DNA from: Dyella sp. GSA-30
GTDB lineage: Bacteria > Pseudomonadota > Gammaproteobacteria > Xanthomonadales > Rhodanobacteraceae
Assembly (NCBI RefSeq): GCF_027924605.1
Contig: NZ_AP027042.1
Span: 783,524-847,523 of the forward strand
Direction: 5' to 3'
DNA length: 64,000 nt
This document shows, piece after piece, positions 25,834 through 35,193 of the stretch. Made by a program: the position numbers and the translations under genes. Position 1 is the first letter of the stretch, and every line of letters begins with the position of its first letter. The notes beneath the pieces were generated by a model. That model searched no databases. It worked only from the letters and a program-made list of their open reading frames with translations, and was not told the origin of the DNA.

Positions 25834-28269
25834 CTACTTCGCAGGCTTCACATACGTCTCGAACAACTCATCGATTCGCCGATATTCGTCATGCCACGAA
25901 TCAGGATGCACGAACCCGTGCCGCTCCATCGGATACAGCGAAATCCAGAAGTTCTTCTTGTGCAGCTCGATGAAACGCTGATACAGGCGGATCGAATCTT
26001 CCGCCAGCACGTTGTCGTCAATGATGCCGTGCTGGATCAGGAGCGGATCCTGCAGCTTGTCGGCGAACTCGATCGGCGAGCTGATGCGATAGCTCTCCGG
26101 ATCGAGCTGCGGGTCGTTGAGTATGTCTCCGGTGTACTCGTGGTTGTACAGGCGCCAGTCGCTGACCGGACGCAGGGCCGCGCCCGCGGCGAATTCGCCC
26201 GGTGCACGCAGCAAGGCCATCTCGGTCATAAAGCCGCCGTAGCTGCCGCCATAGATGCCGATGCGCTTGCCGTCGATACCGTGCTGCTTGACCAGCCACG
26301 CCTTGCCGTCGAGCAGGTCTTCCAGCTCCGGATGACCCATCTGACGATAGATCGCGGTACGCCACGCGCGGCCGTAGCCCTCGGAGGCGCGGTAGTCCAT
26401 GTCGAGCACGACATAACCTTGCTGCACCAGCAGGTTGTGGAACATCTGCTCGCGGAAGTAGTTCGACCACGACAAGGTGACGTTCTGCAGGTAACCCGCG
26501 CCATGCACGAAGATCACCGCGGGCCGGCCGGCGGCCGCGGCCGGATCGGCCGGGCCGTAGTACTTGGCCCAGATCGATCCGGCGCCGTGCGAGGACGCCA
26601 CTTCGACGATCTGCGGTGCGATCCATGCGTGCGCGCTAAACGCCGGCTTCATGGTGCTGGTCAATTCGCGCGGCGTACCGCCGGCGGCATCCTGCACGGC
26701 AAGCTGCGCCAGCACATAAGGCGACGAATGCAGTACGGCCAATTGCTTGCTATCCGGCGACAGCAGGAAATCGTCCATACCCTGGTATTGAGTCAGACGC
26801 GACAGCTCGCCGCCATTGCTAGGCACGCGATAGACGTCGTAGCTGTACGGAGCGACCTTGTTGGAGCGCACGTAGAACCACTGGCCATCGTCCGATAGCT
26901 GCGGATGGCTGACTTCGAACTTGCCCTGGGTAAGCGCACGCGCCTTGCCGTCAAGCGTCTTGGTATAGAGCTGCGAATAGCCGGTTTCTTCGCTCATGTA
27001 CCACAGCGTGCGGTTGTCCTTGAGCCAACCGAAATCGTTGAAGTTCCAGTTGATCCAGGCATCGTCGTGCAGACGGTGCTGATTGACCAGCGCATGCTTG
27101 GCGAAGTCGACGCTGGCGATCCAGCGATCCTTGTTGTCGATCGCGCGCAGCTGGATGGCGAGGTTGTGACCGTCGTCGCTCCACACGATGCCGCCGCCAC
27201 CGCCGTCGTCCGCGTCGGCAACGATGCGAATGGCACGCTCGTCCGGTGCCTTGAGCGCTTTGGCCTGGTCTTTCTTGCCGTTCTTCTCCAGCTCCGCGAT
27301 GGCCTTGGCGCGCAGCGCCTTGAGCGGATCGTCCTTGATGCCGGGCAGGTCGCCGGTAGCCAGCGGATAGCTCTTACGCTGGTTCAGATCGACCAACAAC
27401 AGCGACTGCGGCGTGGGATCGTTGCGACCCACGTAGACGCGCGTTTCCTGTTGCGTGGCGTAACCCGAGTCGGTGACGTAATGGGTGACTTGCGGCTTCT
27501 TGCCCTCGCTGGCGTCCTTGGGCTGGGTGACCAGGAGCATCCAACGACCATCCGGTGATAGCTCGGCATCGAGCAGGTCGGCCTTGTCGCCCAGATAGAT
27601 CGGCTCGGGCGCACGAGTCGGGTCGACCGCTGCCAGCGCGTCGTCATTGTCGCGCAGGCCGTCCTTGTCAGCCTTGTTCTGGCGCAATGCCTTGAACAGA
27701 CGCAGTTGGTCATCGGTCAGGTCGTTGGTTTTCTTGTCCTTGTCTTTCGGGTCGTCGGCAAACTTCAGCTGCGCGGCCGGCGCGACCACCCGGGCGGCGA
27801 TGTCATAGCTGAACCACGTATTGGCCTGGCGAAATTGCAGCGCACGACCGTCGCTGGAAAAGCGCGGTGCCGATTCGATTTCCGGCGTCCGGGTGACCTG
27901 CAGGCGCCGGCCGCTGGAAAGCTCGACCAGGAAAATGTCGCCATGACGCACGAATGCCGCGTAACGATGCTCGCGGTCGAACACCGACGGGCCATCGGCC
28001 TGCGCCTGTGCCGCGGCATCGAGCTTGCTCGACTGTCCGCTGGCCACGTCGACGCGATACAGGTCGCGCACCTTGCTGTCGTCGCGCTTGAGCGCGTAGT
28101 ACACGGCATGGCCGTCCGCACTCCAGTACGGCTGCTCGACCGCGGCGCCGATCCAGTCCGGATTGGCCATGATGGTTTCCAGGTCCAGCGGGCCGCCTGC
28201 AGCGGACTGGGCAAAGGCAGACGGCAGCGCGGCCAAGGCGGCCAGGCCGGCGACAAACATTCGGCGCAT
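25834..28269 (-). CDS. S9 family prolyl oligopeptidase-like serine peptidase, exported
   Basis: An 811-aa exported peptidase. A signal peptide (MRRMFVAGLAALAALPSAFAQ) starts at 28269 with AGGGAG six bases upstream; the longer frame to 28323 lacks such support. A beta-propeller domain with TolB/DPP-like blades covers about residues 60-560, and an alpha/beta-hydrolase catalytic domain follows. The nucleophile is in GGSYGGF (Ser676), the Asp in GIIDDNV and the His in ERHGFV, so the triad is complete. Such enzymes remove di- or oligopeptides in the periplasm and resemble the DPP-IV/acylaminoacyl group. It appears to be a single transcription unit. Confidence 0.92.
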   Translation of the reverse strand: MRRMFVAGLAALAALPSAFAQSAAGGPLDLETIMANPDWIGAAVEQPYWSADGHAVYYALKRDDSKVRDLYRVDVASGQSSKLDAAAQAQADGPSVFDREHRYAAFVRHGDIFLVELSSGRRLQVTRTPEIESAPRFSSDGRALQFRQANTWFSYDIAARVVAPAAQLKFADDPKDKDKKTNDLTDDQLRLFKALRQNKADKDGLRDNDDALAAVDPTRAPEPIYLGDKADLLDAELSPDGRWMLLVTQPKDASEGKKPQVTHYVTDSGYATQQETRVYVGRNDPTPQSLLLVDLNQRKSYPLATGDLPGIKDDPLKALRAKAIAELEKNGKKDQAKALKAPDERAIRIVADADDGGGGGIVWSDDGHNLAIQLRAIDNKDRWIASVDFAKHALVNQHRLHDDAWINWNFNDFGWLKDNRTLWYMSEETGYSQLYTKTLDGKARALTQGKFEVSHPQLSDDGQWFYVRSNKVAPYSYDVYRVPSNGGELSRLTQYQGMDDFLLSPDSKQLAVLHSSPYVLAQLAVQDAAGGTPRELTSTMKPAFSAHAWIAPQIVEVASSHGAGSIWAKYYGPADPAAAAGRPAVIFVHGAGYLQNVTLSWSNYFREQMFHNLLVQQGYVVLDMDYRASEGYGRAWRTAIYRQMGHPELEDLLDGKAWLVKQHGIDGKRIGIYGGSYGGFMTEMALLRAPGEFAAGAALRPVSDWRLYNHEYTGDILNDPQLDPESYRISSPIEFADKLQDPLLIQHGIIDDNVLAEDSIRLYQRFIELHKKNFWISLYPMERHGFVHPDSWHDEYRRIDELFETYVKPAK

Positions 28270-28493
28270 GGGAAGCTCCCTGTTCGAAACCGGACAGCAT
28301 AACCATGGCCGCCGCTGCCGCAAGCGCCAAGGGTTGGTTTCCCTGTGGCGCCGTTGCCGCTACGCTCGGCGGTTAGCCGCATTTATCCGGCGCGTCTTTA
28401 TCGGGCACGTCAGCCAATCGCGCGATCATGCGTTTCGCATGTGAGCCCGCCGCGATCGGCGCGCCTCCCCGCCAGCCAATGAGCCAGACCCGC

Positions 28494-29156
28494 ATGACCT
28501 TGCCGACCGTCGAACGCGAAACCGCCGCCCAGCCGGTTTACAGCATTATCTGGCTGCATGGCCTGGGCGCCGACGGCAACGACTTCGCACCGATCGTGCC
28601 CGAGCTGATCGCGCCCAACTGGCCTGCGCTGCGCTTCGTCTTTCCGCACGCGCCGGTGCGGCCGGTCACGATCAACGGCGGCATGCCGATGCGCGCCTGG
28701 TACGACATCGTCGGCATCGATCTGCTGCTGCGTCAGGACGAGTCCGGCATGCGCGCGTCGATCGAAGCGGTCGAAGCACTGATCGCCCAGGAAAATGCCC
28801 GCGGTGTCCCGGATGAGCGCATCGTGCTGGCCGGCTTTTCCCAGGGCGGCGCCATCGCGCTGGCCGCCGGCCTGCGCCATGCCAAACCGCTGGCCGGCAT
28901 CATTGCGCTGTCCACCTATCTGCCGATGCAGGAGCATTTTCCGGCGGAACGTAGCCAGACCAACGCATCGATACCGATTTTCTGGGGCCACGGCACGGGC
29001 GACCCGATCGTCGCCCTGAGCCGCGGCGTCGCCTCCCGCGATCTGTTGCAATCGCTGGGCTACAAGGTGGAATGGCACACCTATCCGATGCCGCATTCCG
29101 TCTGTGCGGAAGAAATCGCCGATCTGCGCGACTGGCTTGGTAAGCGCTTCGCCTGA
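28494..29156 (+). CDS. carboxylesterase, alpha/beta hydrolase (phospholipase/carboxylesterase family)
   Basis: A 220-aa cytoplasmic esterase of the PF02230 type. Visible parts are the oxyanion segment IIWLHGLGADGNDF, the nucleophile elbow GFSQGG (Ser, about residue 115), the Asp segment GTGDPIV and the terminal His in MPHSVCAEE. The start at 28494 (MTLPTVERE) matches the usual family N-terminus. An in-frame ATG at 28479 would add MSQTR, and neither has a clear ribosome-binding site. It acts on short-chain esters or lysophospholipids; the physiological substrate is unknown. The algZ gene follows after about 50 bases. Confidence 0.9.
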   Translation: MTLPTVERETAAQPVYSIIWLHGLGADGNDFAPIVPELIAPNWPALRFVFPHAPVRPVTINGGMPMRAWYDIVGIDLLLRQDESGMRASIEAVEALIAQENARGVPDERIVLAGFSQGGAIALAAGLRHAKPLAGIIALSTYLPMQEHFPAERSQTNASIPIFWGHGTGDPIVALSRGVASRDLLQSLGYKVEWHTYPMPHSVCAEEIADLRDWLGKRFA

Positions 29157-29208
29157 GGCGGACCCGCTACACAGACGAGTTTCGATGCTCTTGGGCATAC
29201 TGTCGCCC

Positions 29209-30240
29209 ATGCGCGACACCAGCCGCCCCCTCACCGATAACGCACCGCTGCCGGATTTCTGCAGTCTTCCGGTGATCTTCGCCTTGCTGGTGATCGGCGC
29301 GTTGACTGCCACCGTGGTCTGGCTCGCCGCCAGCGGCATGAGTTGGAGCGGCTACTCTCTGTGTGTACTGTTTATCGAGTGGTTGATGCTGGTGCTCGGT
29401 CTCACGCTATGCAAGTTACGGCCCTGGTTGCAGCGACTGCGTGGAACACTGTCGTATGTCGGCGCATGGCTGTGGATTCTGCTGATCGTCGCGCCGGCCA
29501 GCGCGCTGGCTCACTGGGTGACAACGTCCTTACGGATGGAGGCGCTGCAAACCAGCAATCTTGCCTTCGTGCGCGACAGCGTCCTGATCGCTGCACTGTT
29601 GGGTGCGGCCGTGCTGCGTTACTTCTACGTGCTGGCGCAGTGGCAGGCGCGTCTTGAAGCGGCCAGCCGCGCTCAGGTGGACGCCCTGCAAGCACGCATT
29701 CGTCCGCACTTTCTGTTCAACAGCATGAATACGGTGGCCGCCCTGGTGCGGGTCGATCCGGATGCGGCAGAACGCACGGTAGAAGATCTTTCTGAATTGT
29801 TCCGCGCGGCACTTGGCCAGCACCAGTCGCGCGACGGCACGATGGCCGACGAGCTCGCCCTGGTCGATCGCTATCTGGCTATCGAGCAGTTGCGCCTGGG
29901 CGAGCGACTGCAAGTGCGGCGCGAGCTGGATGCCCTGCCCGCCGATTACCCCTTGCCGCGCTTGTTGTTGCAGCCGCTAGTGGAGAATGCCGTACGCCAT
30001 GGCATTCAGCCGTCGCGCGAAGGTGGCCAGATCGTGCTGCGCGGCTACCGCGAGAACAAGAGTCTGGTGATCGATATCGAAAATCCGCTCGCCGCCACGC
30101 CTTCCGAACCGGGCACCGGGCACGGCCTGGACAATGTCCGCCAACGTATCGCCTATCGGTACGGCCCGCGCGCACGCGTCGATGCGGGGCCGCGTGATGG
30201 GCGCTTTTGTGTGCGCGTGCAATTGCCGGAAACACCTTGA
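29209..30240 (+). CDS. algZ: AlgZ/FimS-type sensor histidine kinase
   Basis: A 343-aa inner-membrane kinase with about four membrane segments in the first 150 residues and no extracytoplasmic sensor domain. The His_kinase core shows IRPHFLFNSMNTVAAL (phospho-acceptor His), LLLQPLVENAVRHGIQ (N-box) and GTGHGLDNVRQRI (G-box). The start at 29209 (MRDTSRPLTD) avoids overlap with the esterase gene; ATG at 29185 is an alternative. The stop overlaps the algR start (TGATG). The order algZ-algR-hemC matches that in pseudomonads, which supports the names. There the system controls exopolysaccharide, pili and motility. Confidence 0.9.
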   Translation: MRDTSRPLTDNAPLPDFCSLPVIFALLVIGALTATVVWLAASGMSWSGYSLCVLFIEWLMLVLGLTLCKLRPWLQRLRGTLSYVGAWLWILLIVAPASALAHWVTTSLRMEALQTSNLAFVRDSVLIAALLGAAVLRYFYVLAQWQARLEAASRAQVDALQARIRPHFLFNSMNTVAALVRVDPDAAERTVEDLSELFRAALGQHQSRDGTMADELALVDRYLAIEQLRLGERLQVRRELDALPADYPLPRLLLQPLVENAVRHGIQPSREGGQIVLRGYRENKSLVIDIENPLAATPSEPGTGHGLDNVRQRIAYRYGPRARVDAGPRDGRFCVRVQLPETP

Positions 30241-30968
30241 TGACGACGTCGACCACTACCGCGCTGCGCGTGCTCATCGTCGACGACGAGCCGCTGGCGC
30301 GCGCGCGCCTGGCAGCATTGCTGGGCGAATGCGACAACATCGTGATCGCCGGTAGCGTCGCTGACGGCGACGCAGCGTTGAACGAGCTCGACACCTCACA
30401 GCCCGATCTGCTCTTGCTGGACATCAACATGCCCGGCATCGACGGCATTGCATTGGCCAGGCGCCTGGCCAGTCGCGGGCGCCCGCAGGTGATCTTCTGC
30501 ACGGCGTACGAAAACCATGCGGTGCAGGCGTTCGACCTGGGCGCGATCGACTATTTGCTCAAACCCGTGCGCCTCGAACGCCTGCGCGACGCGCTGGAAC
30601 GCGCCCGTCTTCGTCTCAACCATGCCCCGCGCGAGTCGACCCGCTATCTGCGTGGCCGCCAGCATGGCGAACAGGTGCGCATCGCGCTGGACGAAGTGAT
30701 CTGCCTGCTGGCCGAAGAAAAATATGTTGTCGTCCAGCATCGCGCCGGCCAGCTATTGCTGGACGAATCGCTGCGCCAGCTCGAAGAAGCCTATCCCGAG
30801 CATCTGGTCCGCCTGCATCGCAACTGCCTGGTACCGACCCAGCGCCTGCTTGGGCTGAGAACCCTGACCGACGGACGGGTGCTAGCGCGTCTGGGCGGTA
30901 CCGAGCTGACGCCGGAGGTCAGCCGGCGCAACCTGCCCGCACTGCGCAAGCTGCTGCGAATGGGCTGA
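30240..30968 (+). CDS. algR: AlgR-type LytTR response regulator
   Basis: A 242-aa regulator. The receiver domain has the acidic pair in LIVDDEPLA, phospho-acceptor Asp61 in [13 protein letters not shown], and the Lys in [11 protein letters not shown]-terminal LytTR DNA-binding domain follows (about 140-240; [35 protein letters not shown]). The ATG overlaps the algZ stop, showing translational coupling. hemC follows after 77 bases. The direct targets cannot be read from the window. This is the second LytTR system within 10 kb. Confidence 0.93.
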   Translation: MTTSTTTALRVLIVDDEPLARARLAALLGECDNIVIAGSVADGDAALNELDTSQPDLLLLDINMPGIDGIALARRLASRGRPQVIFCTAYENHAVQAFDLGAIDYLLKPVRLERLRDALERARLRLNHAPRESTRYLRGRQHGEQVRIALDEVICLLAEEKYVVVQHRAGQLLLDESLRQLEEAYPEHLVRLHRNCLVPTQRLLGLRTLTDGRVLARLGGTELTPEVSRRNLPALRKLLRMG

Positions 30969-31045
30969 GCGGCCCGCGACCATTCGCCGACAACTCGACA
31001 ACCGTTTTTACGCAACAATACGGCTTTCCTTCGTCGTGCCCGACC

Positions 31046-31966
31046 ATGAATCCTTCCATCCTGCGCATCGCCACCCGCAAGAGCGCGCTCGCCTTGTGGC
31101 AAGCCGAGCATGTAGCCGCCGAACTGCGTGCCGCGCATCCGTCGCTGCATTTCGAACTGGTACCGCTGACGACGCGCGGCGACGAAATCCTCGATAAGCC
31201 CCTGGCTACCATCGGTGGCAAAGGACTGTTCCTGAAGGAGCTCGAGGTGGCCATGCTCGAAGGCCGCGCCGACCTGGCCGTGCATTCGCTCAAGGATGTC
31301 CCCGCCGATCTGGAACCGGGCTTTACCTTGCCGGCAATCCTGCCCCGCGCCGATGCCGCCGATGCCTTTGTCAGCAACGACTACGACCACCTGGCGGCGC
31401 TGCCCCAAGGCGCACGTGTCGGCACGTCGTCGCTGCGACGCCAGGCCCAATTGCGCGCCGTGCGACCGGATCTGGTGCTGCTCGACCTGCGCGGCAATGT
31501 CGGCACGCGTCTGAACAAGCTCGACGCCGGCGACTACGACGCGATCATCCTTGCCTGCGCAGGACTCGAACGCCTCGGTCTTGCCTCGCGCATTCGCAGC
31601 CGCCTGACCTCTCCCGACTGGCTGCCCGCCCCTGGCCAGGCGGCCATCGCCATCGAGGCCCGCAGCGATCAACCGGCGGTACTGGAGCTGCTCCGCGCTC
31701 TCGACGATGAGGAAACCCGCTGGACGGTCAGCGCGGAACGCTCGATGAATCGCGCCCTCGGCGGCAGCTGTACCGTACCGGTGGGCGGCTGGTGCGTAGT
31801 GACCGAACACGGCTTGCACCTGCGCGGCATGGTCGGCGATGCGCAAAGCGGGCGCCTGCTGCACGCCGCGCTCGAAGGGCGTAGCGACGATGCCGAAGGG
31901 TTGGGGCAGCGCGTGGCTGAAGCGCTATTCCTGCAAGGAGCTGGGGAGCTGCTTGCGGGGCATTGA
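31046..31966 (+). CDS. hemC: porphobilinogen deaminase (hydroxymethylbilane synthase)
   Basis: A 306-aa cytoplasmic enzyme of tetrapyrrole synthesis that joins four porphobilinogens into hydroxymethylbilane. The cofactor-binding cysteine is Cys242 in [10 protein letters not shown] and the catalytic Asp84 is in HSLKDVP, both at the positions known from E. coli. The substrate-binding arginines lie in [11 protein letters not shown]. It is full length. It lies downstream of algR as in pseudomonads and is followed by repeat copy 3, which may shape the mRNA 3' end. hemD, often next to hemC, is not here. Confidence 0.97.
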   Translation: MNPSILRIATRKSALALWQAEHVAAELRAAHPSLHFELVPLTTRGDEILDKPLATIGGKGLFLKELEVAMLEGRADLAVHSLKDVPADLEPGFTLPAILPRADAADAFVSNDYDHLAALPQGARVGTSSLRRQAQLRAVRPDLVLLDLRGNVGTRLNKLDAGDYDAIILACAGLERLGLASRIRSRLTSPDWLPAPGQAAIAIEARSDQPAVLELLRALDDEETRWTVSAERSMNRALGGSCTVPVGGWCVVTEHGLHLRGMVGDAQSGRLLHAALEGRSDDAEGLGQRVAEALFLQGAGELLAGH

Positions 31967-31978
31967 GGATTCAGAGCC

Positions 31979-32121
31979 GCCCCCTCACCCCAACCCTCTC
32001 CGCCGGCGAAGCCAGGGGAGAGGGAGTCTGACTGAGTAGATCCTCAACGTTTCGAATTTCCGTAACCTGCTCCCTCTCCCCTGGCTTCGCCGGCGGAGAG
32101 GGTTGGGGTGAGGGGGGCTCT
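31979..32121. repeat. paired inverted repeat (REPIN-like), copy 3 of 3
   Basis: Same build as copies 1 and 2, with compensating changes in both arms (CCGCCGGCGAAGCC on the left, GGCTTCGCCGGCGG on the right), so the hairpins are kept. It lies between the convergent 3' ends of hemC and the DUF481 gene. Confidence 0.85.
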
Positions 32122-32145
32122 CGCTCGCACAAAGCCCCCCAACCA

Positions 32146-32973
32146 TCAGAAGTTGTAAACCAGATTCGTCGTCGCCAACGTATCGGTGTTCTTGATACCG
32201 ACCTGCACGTCGCTGTTGTAGCGAACCTGATAGCCCAACTTGACCGCAAGCTTCTTGGTCATGCTGACCGAGAGCCCGATATCGTTCTGGTAATACTTGT
32301 TCTTGGTGCCCGCTTCCATCAGCAGCGTGTCTTCCAACGCCGTGTTGCCGGTGAGGCGGTACTTCAGGTTGACCAGGCCGCGCGCCACCGGTTCGCTTTG
32401 GCTGTCCTGACGCACGCGCTCGATCGAACCATCGGGCAGGGTGACCTGCTGGTCGGCGGGGCGATATTCCTTGTAACCGGGACCGATTTCGAACGAGAGC
32501 TCCATCTTTTCGTTCTTCAGCGCCACGTAGCCGTAGCCGATCGAAACGGTGCCCTGCCACAGGTTGGCGCCAAAATCGTCATGGTCGTAACGCGCCGCAC
32601 CCACGATATAGCTGCGTGGGTCGAGCTTGAAGCCGACCGAGGCGCCGGCGTCGTAACGGTTGGCGGTGGTGCTCAGGCGGTTGATCGTGTTGCCTTCGTT
32701 GTCCTGTACCTGCACCTCGCCCTTGGAACGCAGACCGGTGAAGAAGAAATTGTTCTTCCACAGCTCGTTTTCCTGGTTGAGGGTGAGTTTGGCGTTGGCG
32801 TTGTCCGTACGCGAATTGCCGCGCGAAGAGGCGAAACCAAATTCGCCCGAACCACTCCAGCCGCCGTTATTGGCCGCATTGGAAGCAGTGCCACCGGGCG
32901 TACCGGCATCTTGGGCGTGAACCGTGCTCGCTAGGGCTGCGAGCACCAAACTGGCGATCAAGGTCTTTTTCAT
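32146..32973 (-). CDS. DUF481 family outer-membrane beta-barrel protein
   Basis: A 275-aa exported protein with a clean signal peptide (MKKTLIASLVLAALASTVHAQ) from the start at 32973. The longer frame to 33045 would bury that signal, so it is rejected. The mature part is a run of amphipathic beta strands of the DUF481/YdiY type (GEFGFASSRGNSRTDN, YRLTGNTALEDTLLMEAG) ending in a strand with a C-terminal Phe (LATTNLVYNF), as outer-membrane barrels do. YdiY-type proteins are linked to acid or salt stress in enterics, but the function is not established. It is monocistronic. Confidence 0.88.
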   Translation of the reverse strand: MKKTLIASLVLAALASTVHAQDAGTPGGTASNAANNGGWSGSGEFGFASSRGNSRTDNANAKLTLNQENELWKNNFFFTGLRSKGEVQVQDNEGNTINRLSTTANRYDAGASVGFKLDPRSYIVGAARYDHDDFGANLWQGTVSIGYGYVALKNEKMELSFEIGPGYKEYRPADQQVTLPDGSIERVRQDSQSEPVARGLVNLKYRLTGNTALEDTLLMEAGTKNKYYQNDIGLSVSMTKKLAVKLGYQVRYNSDVQVGIKNTDTLATTNLVYNF

Positions 32974-33057
32974 TGGATCGATCCACATAGTTAAATAAAA
33001 GTAATCATGAACCTTAACGGAGCCGATTGAATGTGCAGTGAACAAAACCGGCAGGGT

Positions 33058-33984
33058 TCAGATCGGGCCGGTTTCGCGAGAACGCCTGGCGAGCGCCAAC
33101 TCATACAGGCGCTGTTCCAGCGTTTTACCGAGCCCGCAGGCGACTGCGGCCATGACCGCCAGCCACAGCGGCGCGCATTCGAAGCCCGTGGCAAGCAATG
33201 CCACGCAGGGCAAGGCATAGACCAATGCCGCCGCAAGAAAACGCGCCGGCGTCAGCGGCTGGATACGCCGCGATTTTGCATTCGATTCAAGACCCTGCCC
33301 CTGCAGCGCGCGCCAACGCATGCCCTCCACGCCACCAAGTAACAAGGCCAGCACCAACAGGCTCAACACCCAATACAAGGTGCTGCCCATGGTGATCTGA
33401 TCGTCCTGCGCGGCAAGGCAGACCCATAGCCACAAACCACCGGCATAACACGCCGACACCACCCGGCTGATCGGCAGATGCGAGGTGGCCTGGGTCAGTT
33501 CGGGTGCGCGACGGACGCCAAAACCGTGCGCGGTGTAAATCAGCGCCGCCAGGCTCGCCAGCGTCAGGGCCGCACCCGCCAGACGAGTGGCCCAGAAATC
33601 GTTGTCGCCGCGAGCAAGAGCCGCCACCGCCAGCATCGGCAGGTAGGCGAGCAGGGCGACCATGGCCTCGCGCGTAGGACGACTGCCACGACCCATCCGC
33701 CAGCCATGCCAATCGGGTACCGCCGGCAGGCGCAGACAGGCAACCAGCAAACCGAGGGTGACAAAACCCGCGCCCAACGAGAGCGGTACCAACGACTCGC
33801 CGCGCCCGCTGCTGTAGATGCCCAAAGCCAGCGCCAGGCCGAGCAGCATCCACATGCCATAGCCGGTAAATGCCAGTACTTCCAGCAACATGCGAGGCAA
33901 GCCGGCATCCAGTCCATGCCGTTGGCCTGTGCTTTGGCGATGCAGTTTCACATCGCTTGGGGATATCTCGCCGCTGTGCTCCAT
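33058..33984 (-). CDS. integral membrane protein of unknown function, about 8 TM segments
   Basis: A 308-aa inner-membrane protein. It has a short N-terminal hydrophilic stretch, then hydrophobic segments near LLEVLAFTGYGMWMLLGLAL, LGAGFVTLGLLVACL, VALLAYLPMLAVAAL and onward to the C-terminus. The overall pattern, with a WHGWRMGRGSRPTREA loop and an AGGLWLW segment, faintly recalls DmsC-like quinol-oxidoreductase anchors. No DmsA or DmsB partners are nearby, so I do not assign that function. The start at 33984 (MEHSGE) has AAAGGA very close upstream; 34008 is the alternative. It diverges from the WYL regulator, which might control it. Confidence 0.75.
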   Translation of the reverse strand: MEHSGEISPSDVKLHRQSTGQRHGLDAGLPRMLLEVLAFTGYGMWMLLGLALALGIYSSGRGESLVPLSLGAGFVTLGLLVACLRLPAVPDWHGWRMGRGSRPTREAMVALLAYLPMLAVAALARGDNDFWATRLAGAALTLASLAALIYTAHGFGVRRAPELTQATSHLPISRVVSACYAGGLWLWVCLAAQDDQITMGSTLYWVLSLLVLALLLGGVEGMRWRALQGQGLESNAKSRRIQPLTPARFLAAALVYALPCVALLATGFECAPLWLAVMAAVACGLGKTLEQRLYELALARRSRETGPI

Positions 33985-34139
33985 CGATCCTTTACGCGCT
34001 ATTGGCAAACGACAGTGAAGAATGCCCGCTGGATTCGCGGACCGGTCTGGATTCCACGGGAGTACCCCGACCCGAACTGTGAACTGATTTTAATAACACA
34101 GTCTCACGGCGAGTGCGGGGATGACGTCCTGGACTTGCT

Positions 34140-34186
34140 AGTGTCTCTACGCATGCCCATGCTAGGGGAAGTTCTAAACAGACACT
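34140..34186. promoter_or_regulatory. inverted repeat before the WYL regulator
   Basis: AGTGTCT (34140-34146) and AGACACT (34180-34186) are perfect 7-base inverted arms. The right arm ends seven bases before the regulator start codon. This position suits an autoregulatory site. The wide 33-base spacing makes it uncertain. Confidence 0.3.
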
Positions 34187-34193
34187 TTATTTC

Positions 34194-35177
34194 ATGGATC
34201 GTTACGAGCGCATTCTCACCCTGCACCGCTTGCTCAAGTCGGCGCACTATCCGGTGCCGCTGCCTCGTCTGATGGACGAGCTGGAGTGTTCGCGCGCCAC
34301 GCTTTATCGCGACGTAGCTTTCTTGCGCGACGCGCTGGGCGCACCGATCGAGAGCGCGGGCGGCGAACACGCCGCGTTTCGCTACGAGCAGGGCGAAGGC
34401 GAGCGCTTCGAACTGCCCGGATTGTGGCTGACTTCGGACGAGCTGGCCGCGCTGCTGGCTTTGAACGAACTGATCGGTCGCTCCGGCCCCGGCGTGCTAG
34501 CCGGCGCGCTGGCACCGTTCAAGGCGCGCATCGAGCACCTGCTGTCCGACCAGGGCAGCGGCAAGGCCTTGCCGATCGAACGTATCCGGGTGATTTCCTG
34601 GGGCGAGCGCAAGCTCGACCAGCAGGTCTTCCGCACCGTCGCCGGCGCCGTGCTCGAACGCAAGCAGTTGCGCTTTCGGTATCGCGCACGCACCACCAAC
34701 GCCGACAGCCGCCGTACGGTATCGCCGCAGCGGCTGACGCATTACCGCGACAACTGGTATCTGGATGTGTGGGACCACGATCGCGAGGCGCTGCGCAGCT
34801 TCGCCGTCGACCGCATCGTCGAACCGCAGGCACAGGACGCGCTCGCCATCGACGTGGCCGAGAACGATCTCAACGAAATGCTGGCCTCGAGCTACGGCAT
34901 TTTCGCCGGTAAACCAAAAGCCTGGGCAACCGTGCGGTTCTCCGAGCATGCCGCGCGCTGGGTCGCCGACGAACACTGGCATTCGCAGCAAAAGGGCGAA
35001 TGGCTGTCCGACGGCAAGTACGAATTGAAACTGCCTTACTCCAATTCCAAGGAATTGCTGATGGACGTGCTCAAGTACGGTCCGGACGCGGAAATCATCG
35101 CGCCGATCTCGTTGCGCGAAGAAATGAAGATCCTGCTGGACCTGGCCTTGGGCACCTACCGTCAGCCGCCACGTTGA
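34194..35177 (+). CDS. YafY-like transcriptional regulator with WYL domain
   Basis: A 327-aa regulator. The N-terminal helix-turn-helix (about residues 1-60) reads MDRYERILTLHRLLKSAHYP and LMDELECSRATLYRDVAFLR. A WYL ligand-sensing domain (about 140-225) includes LRFRYRARTT and HYRDNWYLDVWDHD, and a WCX C-terminal part follows. WYL domains bind nucleic acids or nucleotides in several systems and can respond to DNA damage or stress. Possible targets are the divergent membrane protein and the following patatin gene, which begins 16 bases downstream and is probably cotranscribed. Confidence 0.9.
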   Translation: MDRYERILTLHRLLKSAHYPVPLPRLMDELECSRATLYRDVAFLRDALGAPIESAGGEHAAFRYEQGEGERFELPGLWLTSDELAALLALNELIGRSGPGVLAGALAPFKARIEHLLSDQGSGKALPIERIRVISWGERKLDQQVFRTVAGAVLERKQLRFRYRARTTNADSRRTVSPQRLTHYRDNWYLDVWDHDREALRSFAVDRIVEPQAQDALAIDVAENDLNEMLASSYGIFAGKPKAWATVRFSEHAARWVADEHWHSQQKGEWLSDGKYELKLPYSNSKELLMDVLKYGPDAEIIAPISLREEMKILLDLALGTYRQPPR

Positions 35178-35193
35178 TCGCCCTCTCCCCGAT

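Noticed and set aside
5449-32121. Repeats at 5449, 25690 and 31979 as CRISPR or insertion sequences
   Set aside because: They are single paired inverted elements in separate intergenic gaps, not arrays with unique spacers, and no transposase gene or target-site duplication is present.
33058-33984. Membrane protein as a DMSO reductase anchor (DmsC)
   Set aside because: Similarity is only a vague pattern of hydrophobic segments, and no DmsA or DmsB genes are nearby.
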